26,052 bases of DNA from Schoenoplectus triqueter (taxonomy: Eukaryota > Streptophyta > Magnoliopsida > Poales > Cyperaceae), in assembly GCA_964058805.1 (NCBI GenBank), contig CAXKVV010000849.1:1-26052 (forward strand), read 5' to 3'. Both the position numbers and the translations under genes were made by a program. Of the stretch, positions 10,857 through 21,363 are shown one piece after another. Every line of letters begins with the position of its first letter. Position 1 is the stretch's first letter. Below the pieces are notes generated by a model. That model worked only from the letters and a program-made list of their open reading frames with translations, searched no databases and was not told the DNA's origin.

Positions 10857-11833
10857 TTACCATCCAAGATAATAAACGATAAATACCCTATTTTTACTAG
10901 TGTTTTGGAAAGAATTGATGGGTAAATTTGGAATTACCCTCAATTTGAGCGCTTCTTATCATCCATAAACGGATGGGCATCCGAAACGGTTTAATCAATG
11001 CGTGGAAACATATTTGAGATGTATCATTTTTGAAGAACCAAGAAAATGGGTTAAATGGTTACTTTTGGCCGAGTGGTGGTATAATATCAATTTATACCGC
11101 AATTATATTAACCCCTTTTGAGACTTTATATGGATACTTCCCACCTCTATTACCAATGGTTTTAGTTCCAAGAAGCTGCAACCCGTCAGTAAATTCAGTG
11201 TTGAAGGATAGGCGGGAAGCTCTTATAATTCTCAAGGTTAATTTGGTCAAGGCACAAGCCTACATGAAAAAATATGCTGATATGAATAGGGTGGAAAGAA
11301 AATTTAGTGTAGGGGACTGGGTTTATCTGAAATTACAGCCGTATAGGCAAGTGATAGTTCAAGGAACAGGGAAGAATCACAAGTTCAAACCAAGGTTTTA
11401 TGGGCCCTTTGAAATCTTAGCAAAAATGAGAATAGTTGCCTATCAACTCAACCTGTCAGTAGGTTCCCTCATCCACCTAGTGTTTCATGTGTCCCAACTC
11501 AAAAAGAAGGTAGGGCCTACTACTGATGTGCATGCCCAGTTACCACTAGTTGGTCCAGGAAGTCAGCCAAAGGAAGAGCCTGAGGCTATTTTGTAGAGGC
11601 GAATTGTGAGGAAAAACAACCGGCGTGCAGTGCAAGTTTTGATCAAATGGGCAAACGGGACAGAAGATGATGCTACATGGGAGTACTATCAAGTGTTAGG
11701 GGCACAATTCCCTGATTTCTTCCTTGAGGACAAGGCAGCTTTCGAGAAGGGAGTATTGTCAGCAATCAATATTGGTACACGGCTGGGAGCCGTTGGAGAA
11801 AGAATTGAATTGGTCAACAAACTCGAGATTTAG
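10857..11833 (+). pseudogene. Ty3/gypsy pol, right part: integrase end and chromodomain
   Basis: Integrase resumes at PSKIINDKYPIF, which keeps the second catalytic Asp. A two-base loss in a T run near 10905 shifts the frame. Then SASYHP is followed by a stop (10966-10968), and the expected catalytic Glu codon is Lys (10984-10986). A one-base loss near 11090 restores the frame of TPFETLYG. From there 11030-11596 is open and covers the integrase C-terminal GPF/Y-type region (VGDWVYLKLQPYRQ, RFYGPFEI, HLVFHVSQLK). After a TAG at 11594-11596, a chromodomain follows (VQVLIKWANGTEDDATWE, QFPDFFLEDK) with a short tail ending at 11833. Chromodomains direct chromovirus insertion to particular chromatin. 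Confidence 0.87.
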
Positions 11834-11843
11834 GAAAATGGGC
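11832..11843 (+). other. candidate polypurine tract
   Basis: 'aggaaaatgggc' overlaps the end of the pol frame and sits directly before a TGTG that may open the 3' LTR, the expected place for plus-strand priming. It is short and imperfect. Confidence 0.4.
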
Positions 11844-12245
11844 TGTGTGGAGCTAACAGTGATATGGGCCTTGCAGTATATGGTGTTGGGGAAGTCCGTT
11901 GGAAGACAATTATCCTAAGCACTGGAGAGAATGTGTAGAAGGCACTGGAGAAGATTATAAAGAGTCGTTATCGATTCTGCAGGAGAAGATCTTCTTGTAT
12001 CGTATAGTTCTACCATTTTCTGTTTTGTTGTTATTTTACTGTTATTTGGATAAAGATTGGATGATGTATATAAGTTACAATCTTGTAATTGTTAGGGGAT
12101 TGAGTATTCTGTCAAATGCTATGAACTTATCTCACATTTCAGTCAATAAATAAATATCCTCATTCAATCTCAATTTCTGCTTGTTTCCTCATAAAATTCT
12201 CTAAATTCAATCAAAATAATAATCGACTCTAGTAGAGTCGTTACA
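11844..12245 (+). repeat. probable 3' LTR of the chromovirus (402 bp)
   Basis: It starts TGTGTGG after the polypurine tract and ends GTTACA. Inside are a TATATAAG box (12067-12074) and, 78 bases later, AATAAA (12145-12150), the U3-R-U5 order of an LTR at a length usual for small chromoviruses. The end lies just after a 17-base palindrome, cgactcta-g-tagagtcg (12224-12240). With no 5' LTR to compare, the limits rest on motifs alone. Confidence 0.5.
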
Positions 12246-12982
12246 TTCTAGGTTTCTAAAATAAGCTTTAAGGATTTGGAAAGTGAAGATAGGCGATTAG
12301 ATAATTTTCTGTTATTCAGTTGCACCTTCCGTTATTGCCGATTTTTTTTGTTTGATCTAACTAATATTCAACATTAGTTAAGGGTCATTTTAGTTTTATT
12401 TGAACTTAAACAGCAACAATCGTTTGAGTTTATCTGAAGCGAAGAATCTTTGAAGATTTGAATTGATACTCTGCGACATTAAGTATGGCATAGCCACATG
12501 GGGTATATATAATCAAGCGTCTTTCTCCATATAAATCCGAATGCAATATCTAAAAAGCATATACAAAAGCGCGCCAATTGAAGTATTTGACCGATCATTT
12601 TCCATCGCTGTCGGTAGGAGTACGGTAGCTTGAGAAAAACGACTTTTTCTTTATAGACTTTAAATCCACATAAATAATTACACGATAGTTTACTAAGTCT
12701 CTTCTCATTGTTCCGATTGGCGCTAAATCTCGCTTGTGCTGATCCAGCGAGATAACGGGAAAGAATTGTAAAAATCAGGATCAGCATGGCAGGATAAGAC
12801 TGCTTTAAAATCAGGTCCAATGAATAACTGCCACGTTTACATCAGATGAGCACCCCGCGTCATCCTATTTCCTTCAAAGCAACCAACACTGGTCCCGCGA
12901 AGCAGACTCTCTCGGTCTCTCCTGCTTCCTATTTCATCTCTATTTCTCTCTTCCTTCTTTCGTACGCATTTGATCGAAAAGG
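12246..12982 (+). promoter_or_regulatory. ACX2 upstream region and 5' UTR
   Basis: No gene is seen here; a 113-codon minus-strand frame (12479-12820) has no family features. The last 80 bases before the ATG are CT-rich, typical of a plant 5' UTR. I could not pick a TATA box with confidence: 'atataaatcc' near 12528 is far upstream. An ATG at 12846 opens a frame that overlaps exon 1 (see findings). Confidence 0.5.
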
Positions 12983-15900
12983 ATGGACGATAATCGACGA
13001 AACCCTATCTCCGACGATGAGGTGGCGCTGCGCCGCTTACAACGCCTTTCTCTCCATCTTTATAGTCCATCTTTGCCACAATCCGGCGAACTCTCCCTCC
13101 TTCCTTGCCGTGCTAGGCGCAACTACTCGGTATCCGTCGAGTCTCTGTCAGAGTACATGCGCGGACCCCACCGCGAGATACAGGCCCGCATTTTCGAGTT
13201 CTTCCAGTCCAGGCCTGACCTACAGACTCCCTTGGGGATATCCATGACAGAGCATCGCCAGCTCTGCATGAGGCAGATGATGGCTCTTGTGCGCGAAGCT
13301 GGTATCAGGCCATTTAGGTGCGTTAATTTGAATTGATTCTACGATTGAGTTAATTTTTTTTCTTGAAGATGGTGAATTGAGTACCGATGATCTCCATGCA
13401 AGATAGGTACTTGGCGGAGAATCCATCGATCTATTTTGCAATTTCTGAGGCAGTTGGTGGTGTTGATATCTCACTCGGGATCAAAATGGGCGTGCAATTC
13501 AGGTAGTTTCTCTTATAGATTGAAATTTTTGGTTTTGTATGCACAAACAGGAAGTGGGCAATCCTGAAATAAAGAAACCTTAAAAATGAACTGAATTTTG
13601 CTCTAAGCGAATTGAAAAATAAGCTTAAGTTGCAAAGAATAATTTGACCATTCAACTTATGCTTTCTTTCCTAGGGCAAATAAAAATTCATTATTTTTTT
13701 GTGGCGGTTGGATTATTTGGATTCAATTTTAAATTTCAAACTGAAAATGCAAATAAAATTGCCAAAAAAAATTCTAATTGAAATGAATTAAAAACCCGAA
13801 GATCAAACCATTAAAATCAAAAGTGAATTTGATTCATCTAAATCAAAATAAAAAATCAAAGTCATAAAACTAACTAATCTTCTCTTGAGAGTATCTTGTG
13901 CTGTGGGTTTTTATATGTTTACTAAATTTTATTAATCGTCTTGACTCATCGATTGGGTTAGTAAGCTTTGTCTTAAATATGATCTTAAAAAGGTGCTATT
14001 AGTTTTTAGCTTTTGTAACAAGAGATGGTGGAATTATCAATTGATACTTAAGGAATGCGGATGATAGATAAGATACTAAAAATATATGTGGCTGTTCAGT
14101 TCAAGTCTTTTAGGATGTGCCCTATGCGGCTATGTATGGAGATGCTGATGAAATGTCAGAAAATCATTTTATTTGTATATTGTTTGATATGTTTTTTTGG
14201 AACTTTTTGTCTGAATGAAGTTACCAACCAATTGATATTCTTTGATGCTCATATAATTACTAAAATGATCATTTGGACTCTTTCTTTGTTTTAAATTATT
14301 TACCTAGTTGACTATAGTTTACCTACCTGCATAAGTTTCTTATCTCTATCCCAATCTCCAAATTCAGTGAAGTATAAGAATGAACAAAAAGAAAATTCAC
14401 TATTATCTAAAATACTGTAAGCAACAAAGCATAGGATTAGGAAATTTCAATACTTTCTGAAGTTACTGGTCTATGTGGTAATGAAGTTATTATTCTACTT
14501 GTATCATATAATAATGCTATCTTCACAACCTTTTCTTAATAGTCTTTGGGGAGGCTCTGTTATCAACCTTGGAACGGAAAAACACAGAGAGAAGTATTTT
14601 GATGGGATTGACAATTTAGATTATCCTGGCTGTTTTGCTATGACTGAACTGCATCACGGTGAGCTTCTGTCCTGACAATGATTTAAGTAAATTCAAACCA
14701 AACATTGCTTTACCTTGCATCAGTGAGATTGGTAATAAGCTTGTATGTTAGTCGGTACATTAGAGGCTAAAAACCAAAGACTATTATGGAGTGAGTAAAG
14801 TCGGTGAGGCTATAAAGCACAAATTCAGGGATGGGTTGGCTTCGATCTGATCAATTGGGTGCTCAAATCAGGTTTTTTGGGCTGGTCCAGTTCCAGATTT
14901 CTGGTCATCCAAATAGGATTCTTTTAGGTATGTATCATTTTCAGGCAGCCACATGGGTTTTGTTTGCTTATTAGAGCCATTAGTCAGGATTAACTTTCTT
15001 AATAACATTGCATCTATACATGTACTTAATCATTATTCCTTTAAGCAGGTTCTAATGTTCAGGGTCTACAAACTACCGCAACTTTTGACCCAGTCACTGA
15101 CGAATTTGTAATAAACACACCAAATGATGGTGCAATTAAATGGTGGATTGGAAATGCAGCTGTTCATGGTAAATTTGCCAGTGTTTTTGCTCGACTAATC
15201 CTTCATCTCCAAGGAAAGGGAGGCAAATCAGCTGACATGGGCATCCACACATTCATTGTGCCCATACGAGATCTAGAGACTCATGCACTTCTGCCTGGAG
15301 TTGAGATCCATGATTGTGGCCACAAAGTCGGCCTTAATGGGGTTGACAATGGTGCATTACGGTTTTCTCAAGTGAGGGTGCCACGCGATAATCTTCTCAA
15401 TAGATTTGGTGATGTGTCAAGAGATGGAAAATACACAAGTAGTCTACCTACAGTTAATAAAAGATTTGCTGCAACACTGGGTGAACTGGTAGGTGGCCGC
15501 GTTGGTCTTGCATACTCCTCTGTTGGTGTGTTGAAAATTGCAGTCACCATAGCTGTCAGGTACAACACAATATATCATCTGCCATCGTCTTTGTATTTAT
15601 TTATTTTTCATATTGGGATGTTAAGACAACATGATGACAATTGTTTTTATTAAAGTGGGTTTCTCATTGAAACCAGGAAATTACAAACCTAAAGTATCAG
15701 CAGTACCAAACGACTGGTACAGAGACACAAAATTCACCTATTACAGTATCCAAGTTCAATAACTAAAAAATGAAACTAGTATCTAATCCTTATACTGAGT
15801 GTAGACTGCCCATGAAAGTGTTTGCAGAAAACCCCCTGTAATTCGTACTATTACCAAAAACCTAACCACCATCTGATAAAAAGTAAACTAAAGCTGTCAA

Positions 15901-18451
15901 CAAAACATAGCAAGCAGTAACCGATTACAACAAACATGATGACAATTAATTTATTAATTAAGAGCTTGGGAAACGGGTGGGAACCAGGGAGCAGTGGGTG
16001 GAGAGGTATTCAGCTAGTGACTTTTTTCTGCTGTACCATGTTAGGACTATTTTATGTTATATTCTTAACACATGTTGTGCATGAATGTTAATTAAGAGTG
16101 GAAATCAACAATTTAAGTTGGATTAAAACCCAGAACTATTGTGCATCCATATCATTAAGAGAAATAACATTTTGTTTGTACTATATCTAGATATTCTCTG
16201 CTCCGTCAACAATTCGGGCCTCCTAGAAAACCTGAAGTCAGTGTGCTGGACTACCAATCTCAGCAGCACCGCCTCATGCCCATGCTCGCATCCACCTATG
16301 CATTCCACTTTGCTACACAATATCTTGTTGACAAGTATTCTGAGATGAAGAAAATGAATGATGATCAGGTGGTTGGCGATGTGCATGCACTTTCTGCAGG
16401 GCTAAAGTCATATGTGACCTCATATACTGCAAGGTCAATAAGTACATGCCGGGAATCGTGTGGTGGCCATGGGTATGCTGCTGTTAACCGATTTGGAATT
16501 TTGAGAAATGACCATGATATCTTCCAGACATTTGAAGGAGACAACACAGTTCTTTTGCAGCAGGTAAAGTATTATTAATTTACAGGATCCTCATGCAACA
16601 TCCAAAAGAGAATATCAGATGATGCCCTTCATATGGTACAGTCTGCATAAGCTACAAAGCAATGACCTAATTGTTTTTGTCATAATATTTACCTTTCAAA
16701 TAAGTTTTGAAAAGTTGATTAGTACACTTGGTACTTAGCAGTTTATCTCGTGTGCTTAATTTTAGTTCTATTTCTGCTTCAAAATTACTGTAAGGCTCAG
16801 GATCACAGTTTGTCCCAGCAGCTTTTTCTTTCATCCCACTAACATAAGGTGTATCCGTACATATATCCAAATTCAAGATTTGGAGTAACAAATGTGATAA
16901 ATTTTTTGGTGTCCATTATATAGATTATAATTTTCACCAAAATAGAAGTTTTGTTTTATAATTATTTTCTTCGACACGTATTGTAGGTTGCAGGAGACCT
17001 GTTGAAGCGATATCAGGAGAAGTTCAAGGGAGGCACGTTGTCAGTGACTTGGAACTATTTAAGAGAATCCATGTCATCATACTTATCTCAACCAAATCCA
17101 GTAACAGCTCGGTGGGAAGGGGAAGATCACTTGAGAGATCCAAAATTCCAGCTTGATGCCTTTAGAGTAAGCATTCCTTCAATGATGATTATTTTGGTCA
17201 ATTTACCACCTAACCTCAGTGCAATCTCAAAATATCCGATGTACCTTTTTTCTGAATTAATTTATCCAGCACTTTCTTTTAATGGAGGGAAACCTATATG
17301 CCCCTGAAAAACTAAAAAGATGCCCAAATTACCCCTTATCCTTTTTTCTTTCCATTGAACCTACTATGCAGTGCTATATGGGATTTTTCAAGATTTTCAC
17401 AATTCACACGACAATTTCACTAATATCTTAATTTGTATTACATGTACCCTAATCATAGAGAACTTCCAAAATTTAACTCTTTTTCCAGTATCGAACATCT
17501 CGTCTGCTTCAAAGCGTAGCCGCCAGGCTTCAGAAGCACACCAAGACACTTGGAGGCTTTGGTGCCTGGAATAGATGCTTGAACCATCTGCTTACACTTG
17601 CTGAATCACATATTGAGACAGTTATTCTTGCCAAATTCATTGAAGCAGTTGAAAAGTATGTTTTTCTATTTATTATGTACTTACTACTAGTTTCTCTGCT
17701 CTGTTCTCTCTGATTGGCTATATCATAAACTTGGCAGTGTTACAGCAAGATTTTCATGGTACCAATTCAATCAATCATTTTTGGTGTTATTTAGGGACTC
17801 ATTTGGTTTTGTTTTGAGTTGACGCTTGTATCATGGTCATTTGCAGCTGTCCTGATGTTAACACTCGTGAGGTACTGAAGTTAGTATGTGATCTTTATGC
17901 TCTTGAACGAATATGGAAAGATATTGGAACATATCGCAACGTAGACTATGTTGCACCAAATAAAGCCAAGGCAAGTTTAGTGGATTCTTTTAATTATTTC
18001 AGTGTAATTCATACTGTAAATTTTGCTGCAATATTTGACCCACTGGTAGATCGAAAATGTCATCCTTGTAGGGATAGTTTTTAAAATATGTCATTCACCC
18101 TCTCGTTTCACATTGTCTGGGAATTAAAGTATGACATGGAATGGAAATTGTTGGAGTTATGTTTATGAAATCCTAATCCATGTAAAATAGTATTTTCTTT
18201 AACTCAGGATCTCTTTAGTTGAAGCTTTAACAAGCAAGCAGTTGAATCATTTTACAGTAGCAAGCATTGACCGAGTTTCCTAATGAATGTTTCAGGCTAT
18301 TCATAAGCTGACAGATTATCTCAGTTGCCAAGTAAGAGGAGTTGCCAGGGAATTGGTTGATGCTTTTGACCTTCCTGATTTGGTAATTCGAGCTCCCATT
18401 GGCATGACATCCGAGGCATACGAACAATACACGCAACAAGTTGGCTTCTAG
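12983..18451 (+). CDS. ACX2: peroxisomal acyl-CoA oxidase 2 (long-chain), nine exons
   Basis: Exons: 12983-13317, 13407-13502, 14543-14658, 15049-15559, 16191-16563, 16987-17166, 17489-17655, 17847-17970, 18296-18451; 2,058 nt, 685 residues, close to the about 690 of Arabidopsis ACX2. The enzyme oxidises long-chain acyl-CoA to trans-2-enoyl-CoA with FAD, making H2O2, the first step of peroxisomal beta-oxidation. A PTS2 signal, RLQRLSLHL, lies at residues 18-26; the C-terminus (QVGF) has no PTS1, as expected. Family motifs: [20 protein letters not shown] (174-193), WWIGNAA (214-220), CGGHGY (443-448), and FEGDN (467-471) whose Glu468 matches the catalytic base of acyl-CoA oxidases. The start has a good context (A at -3, G at +4). 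All introns are GT-AG except the last (GC-AG). No break was seen, so it should be functional. Confidence 0.95.
13503..14542 (+). other. ACX2 intron 2 (1,040 bp, the longest)
   Basis: The donor is AG|gtagtt after exon 2 and the acceptor cttaatag before TCTTTGG. The body is AT-rich with no recognisable insertion. The 79-codon open frame at 14055-14294 has no family resemblance, and the frame at 14475-14675 simply reads into exon 3. Confidence 0.8.
15643..15932 (-). mobile_element. 5'-truncated LINE fragment in ACX2 intron 4
   Basis: A 15-bp duplication, aacatgatgacaatt, flanks the insert exactly (15628-15642 and 15933-15947). Next to the left copy is a short T-rich run, 'gtttttatta', the complement of a poly(A)-like tail, so the element lies antisense to ACX2. 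Its 3' end, read on the minus strand ('tttcctggtttcaatgagaa...'), resembles plant L1-type LINE 3' UTRs. The long target duplication and A-rich tail are the hallmark of target-primed reverse transcription. About 290 bp remain, with no coding sequence. A SINE is less likely, as I see no A/B-box pair. Confidence 0.8.
17971..18295 (+). other. ACX2 intron 8 with GC-AG splice sites
   Basis: The donor reads GCCAAG|gcaagt and the acceptor tgtttcag|GCTATT. Only this junction keeps the frame (NKAKAIHKLT, the conserved family sequence). Using the nearby gt at 17975 would shift the frame and give a stop within a few codons. AG|GCAAGT is the consensus of the minor GC-AG class, spliced by the normal U2 machinery. 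Confidence 0.88.
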
Positions 18452-18720
18452 ATGCGCGCTGCCATTATATAATAAGCACAGCTCGAGGAATAAGTGTGAA
18501 GTAAGTATTTTTTATCCTTCAGGGCAATTATTTTGTTTGATCCATGGGAAAATATGGACAAGCAATAATTATTCTTGTAATAGTATATTATATAAATTGT
18601 GAATAAGCATTTTTTTTTCCAATGTTGTGTTTTTGCACATAGAATACTTGATGCTGGAGTGTTGATCGCAAAACCTAAATCCCTTTATGTTCATGGGCTT
18701 ATTTGGAGATTAAGAAAAAA
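18452..18720 (+). other. ACX2 3' UTR with a possible intron (18501-18642)
   Basis: After the TAG stop, 'gaa|gtaagtatt' at 18501 is a strong donor. A T-rich tract ending 'tttttgcacatag' (18642) is a good acceptor, giving a 142-bp intron that starts 49 nt after the stop. Candidate poly(A) elements are weak (aataag near 18470 and 18601; caataatt near 18564), so the transcript end is not fixed. Confidence 0.4.
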
Positions 18721-19084
18721 GTCATGCCCGTTAACGAGAGGTATCTAATAATCACTACAGTATTTTACAATAACTTGATATAATAATTACTTCACATATA
18801 ATAATCACTTCACAGCTATAAAACAATTACTCGAGAAAAATGCGAACAAGATCTATCGTTTTACATGAGTGGGTACTCGACATTTGATTCCTCCTGCTGC
18901 TCATGCATTCGTTATAGAAGTTCAAATCAATCCTTTGCTTCATCAACTGACGCGTAGTAGCAAGCACCATACTGATGCATCTGATTGCATCTTGAAAACC
19001 AATCATGGTAAATCAAGGCTCCGTACTTCTACAACAATAGAACACTGAATACATATATTCTCAACTTGATAGAACAATTTAATT
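18721..19084. other. intergenic DNA between two convergent genes
   Basis: This lies between the 3' ends of ACX2 (plus) and the DUF632 gene (minus) and probably holds the latter's 3' UTR. No open frame or repeat worth noting; no clear AATAAA on the minus strand. Confidence 0.5.
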
Positions 19085-19727
19085 TCACAAAGAGACCTTA
19101 GAGCTTGCCAGGGGCAGGGAGACATCACCCAACTCAACCATCCTATATGCTACCCGTGCCGCCTCATGCGAACTCTTCACTTCTTCACACACCTTCAATA
19201 AAACCTCAGCAAACTTATTCAGCCTGTCAAATAATTCCCTCAAAACACTCTGAAATCTCTCCATTCCTTTAACCCTTACATCATCATCATTCTCCAAGCA
19301 ATGGTCTTTTCTTTGTCCAAATACATCTCTTAGCACAGAGGAGACGCTTCCAACTGACTCTAGTAGCTCGTCCAAGGGAAGAAATTTGAGCCCAGCTAGC
19401 CAGTCCCTGCATAGAACAAAGATAGGAGGGGAGAGAGCCTGCGGAGGTGGGAAGATCGCCTTCCTCCTGCCTCGACGCCTATCTGGTGGTTGCAAGATGC
19501 ACTTCTGGAGCCATGAATCAAGCGACTGGATGTATGATTTTTGGGAGGTTATCCAGCTGGTAAAGGTAGAGGCAAAAGAGTAGAGTTCATCTAATAGGTG
19601 TGTGAGAACCTGATTCTGGGCCTCGACTCGTGACTGTGTAGTAGAGCGCCTTGCATGATAAGCTAGAGAGATTGTGATAAATTGTGCATGGTGGCATTCA
19701 AGCATTGTTTTCCACATCCTTATCATC
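19085..19727 (-). CDS. DUF632 protein (NRG2/APSR1-like), last exon only
   Basis: The minus strand reads gatttcatgtag|G then MIRMWKTMLECHHAQF and ends with TGA at 19085-19087, giving about 213 residues after the splice acceptor. Family features of the DUF632 C-terminal half are clear: RMWKxMLECH, SWITSQKSYIQSLDSWL, a basic RRRGRR stretch, then ALSPPIFVLCRDWLAG. Known relatives include Arabidopsis NRG2 (nitrate signalling) and APSR1 (phosphate response), which have an N-terminal DUF630 and a long central region. Those parts are absent. An in-frame ATG at 19741 lies in what I take to be intron, so a complete short protein is unlikely. Upstream exons either lie beyond the right edge, behind a very long intron, or were lost. 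It faces ACX2 tail to tail. Confidence 0.85.
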
Positions 19728-19930
19728 CTACATGAAATCAATCAAATTAAGCAAAAGAAAATCTCTCAGGAAAAATCAAATATATTAAAAAAAGATCAAT
19801 CAAGATCATAATCTCAAGAAAGAGACGATGGTCTAGAATATGATACAACAACACCAACCAAACTTGCAAGAGATGACTGCAATTAGGTTTCATGGACTCA
19901 AAAAGGAATCAAGTTTGTGTTGTGCAATAT
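19728..19930 (-). other. intron of the DUF632 gene (visible part)
   Basis: On the minus strand this is a T-rich run leading to the acceptor at 19728-19730. No exon could be found in it. Beyond 19930 the sequence changes to repeat-like DNA, suggesting the intron was enlarged by insertions. Confidence 0.55.
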
Positions 19931-21363
19931 ATTTTTGGAGTTACGGAAGTCAAAGGAATTCCAAATTATCGATTAATATAATGAAAAATTAATTGATCAA
20001 GCGTTAAAAATTAATTGATGCTTGAAAAAGGGACAAAATGGTAAATAAAAATTACCATAAATTTTTTATATTTTAAGGAATTTTTGAGAAAATTTTGATG
20101 TAATTTGGACAAAAGAATCTTTGAGAAACAATTTAAAAGTAAAAGAGAAATAAGAAAATCAGCAAATGGAGGGCTCTAATTAAAAATTAAAATGGAGATG
20201 GGCTAAATCCGAAAATTCCCATTACTACAGTACCGTGCAACAGTAACCCCCGAGCTTCCTACTGTTTCAAAACCGAAAATGGAGCCTATGGTCCTGTGCG
20301 ACAAAAACTCACATATTATATACCGTTGGAAAGAGCACGGAGAGGAAAACACAATGAGATAAAGAATTTATAAAATGGTTGAGGGTTTGGGAGAAAACGG
20401 AAGGGAAAATTTCTGATCCAAAAATAAAATCGAGCAATCTGAGCCATAATTGATCAAATTGACACTTCAAACATCTTCTCCATGGTCACAAGAGATTATT
20501 TGAGGGCTTGATTGAATTTCATAAGCTTTAAATTGGTGACACCATGAACTCGCAAATCGGGTCAAAAACCGAGTTGGTCAAACTCTATACCAGAGCATTC
20601 TATTGATTGAATAAATATTATAGATCAATTTATGGGATCAATTAGATGCTAATCAAGTTTTGAAACACAAGAAATGATGAAAAAATGAAGGAGAACGACT
20701 ATGTGGTTTGAAATCGGGTTTGAAGGCAAAAACGGGTCTCGGGTACATAATTGGGATCCGGCAAGGTCTAAAATACAGGAAGGGAGTGACAAGAACGTGT
20801 TTGAAGCTCTACAACCTTCTAGAAGTCCCTAGAATCATCTGATGACCAAGTGATGGTTAGGGATGGCAAATTTGTAAATTTTCAACTATTATAGCACATT
20901 TAAAACACATAGAACTGGTTTAATACACCACAAAACGTTCAGAAAAGTATGAGAAGATGAATTAAGGGAGTAGGTGCATAAATTGGTCAAACCAATCTCA
21001 TACACTCATCTACCACCCCCTAGGCCTATTTAAACCCCTCTCCTCCTTCAAACACAAGAGATACAATCCATCCCAAGCTGAATACTAATCCAAAACACTA
21101 TCAAAACTAATTGAAGCTCAAATTAGATACAAAATAAGATTCAATCTTTGAGTTGAGATCAAAATAAGCCCAAAGATATAATATAAAATCAATTCCTCTT
21201 TTACTCAAGCTACAAATTAGATCTAGGTAGGCATATATCCTATAAATATAGATATCAAGAGTGTATTGGAGCTTGTAATTTTGATTTGTGCAATAAAGAT
21301 GAAATTTTTTATGTGTAAATTGATTTTTTTTTCTTTTTCTTGATGTTCTTATGTTGTAATTCA
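19931..21363 (+). repeat. LTR- or leader-like sequence with TATA box and poly(A) signal
   Basis: The 1.4 kb has no coding frame. A TATA-like box, tatttaaa (21027-21034), inside 'ggcctatttaaacccctctcc', is followed by a CT-rich and A-rich leader and AATAAA (21292-21297) after a 'ttggagcttgtaat' run. This is the U3-R layout of a long plant LTR. Ends, target duplication and internal domains could not be located, so the family is unknown. Confidence 0.4.
21027..21034 (+). promoter_or_regulatory. TATA-like box
   Basis: 'cctatttaaacccctctcctcc' has a TATA-like core followed by a pyrimidine-rich start region, as in LTR promoters. No gene follows within the window. Confidence 0.4.

Larger units (their letters stand above)
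7326..12245 (+). mobile_element. 5'-truncated Ty3/gypsy chromovirus, interrupted by a solo LTR
   Basis: The element keeps the end of reverse transcriptase, RNase H, integrase and a chromodomain in the order typical of chromoviruses, followed by a probable polypurine tract and 3' LTR. Gag, protease and most of RT are missing. A 2,119-bp foreign LTR sits inside the integrase domain. The clade is probably Reina-like, judged from the general style of the RNase H and chromodomain sequences. It cannot move on its own: stops, frameshifts and lost catalytic residues are listed under the pol fragments. Confidence 0.8.

Noticed and set aside
6162..12245. One complete retrotransposon with LTRs at 6162-7184 and 11844-12245
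   Set aside because: The two candidate LTRs share no sequence and differ in length; gag, protease and most of RT are absent between them.
12479..12820. 113-codon minus-strand open frame upstream of ACX2
   Set aside because: No recognisable motif, sits in the promoter region and looks like chance.
15368..15568. Minus-strand open frames inside ACX2 exons (also 16365-16547)
   Set aside because: Shadows of the conserved ACX2 coding frame.
19085..19741. Complete 218-residue protein starting at the ATG at 19741
   Set aside because: The first codons span a good splice acceptor (tttcatgtag|G), and homology begins only after it, so this ATG is most likely intronic.
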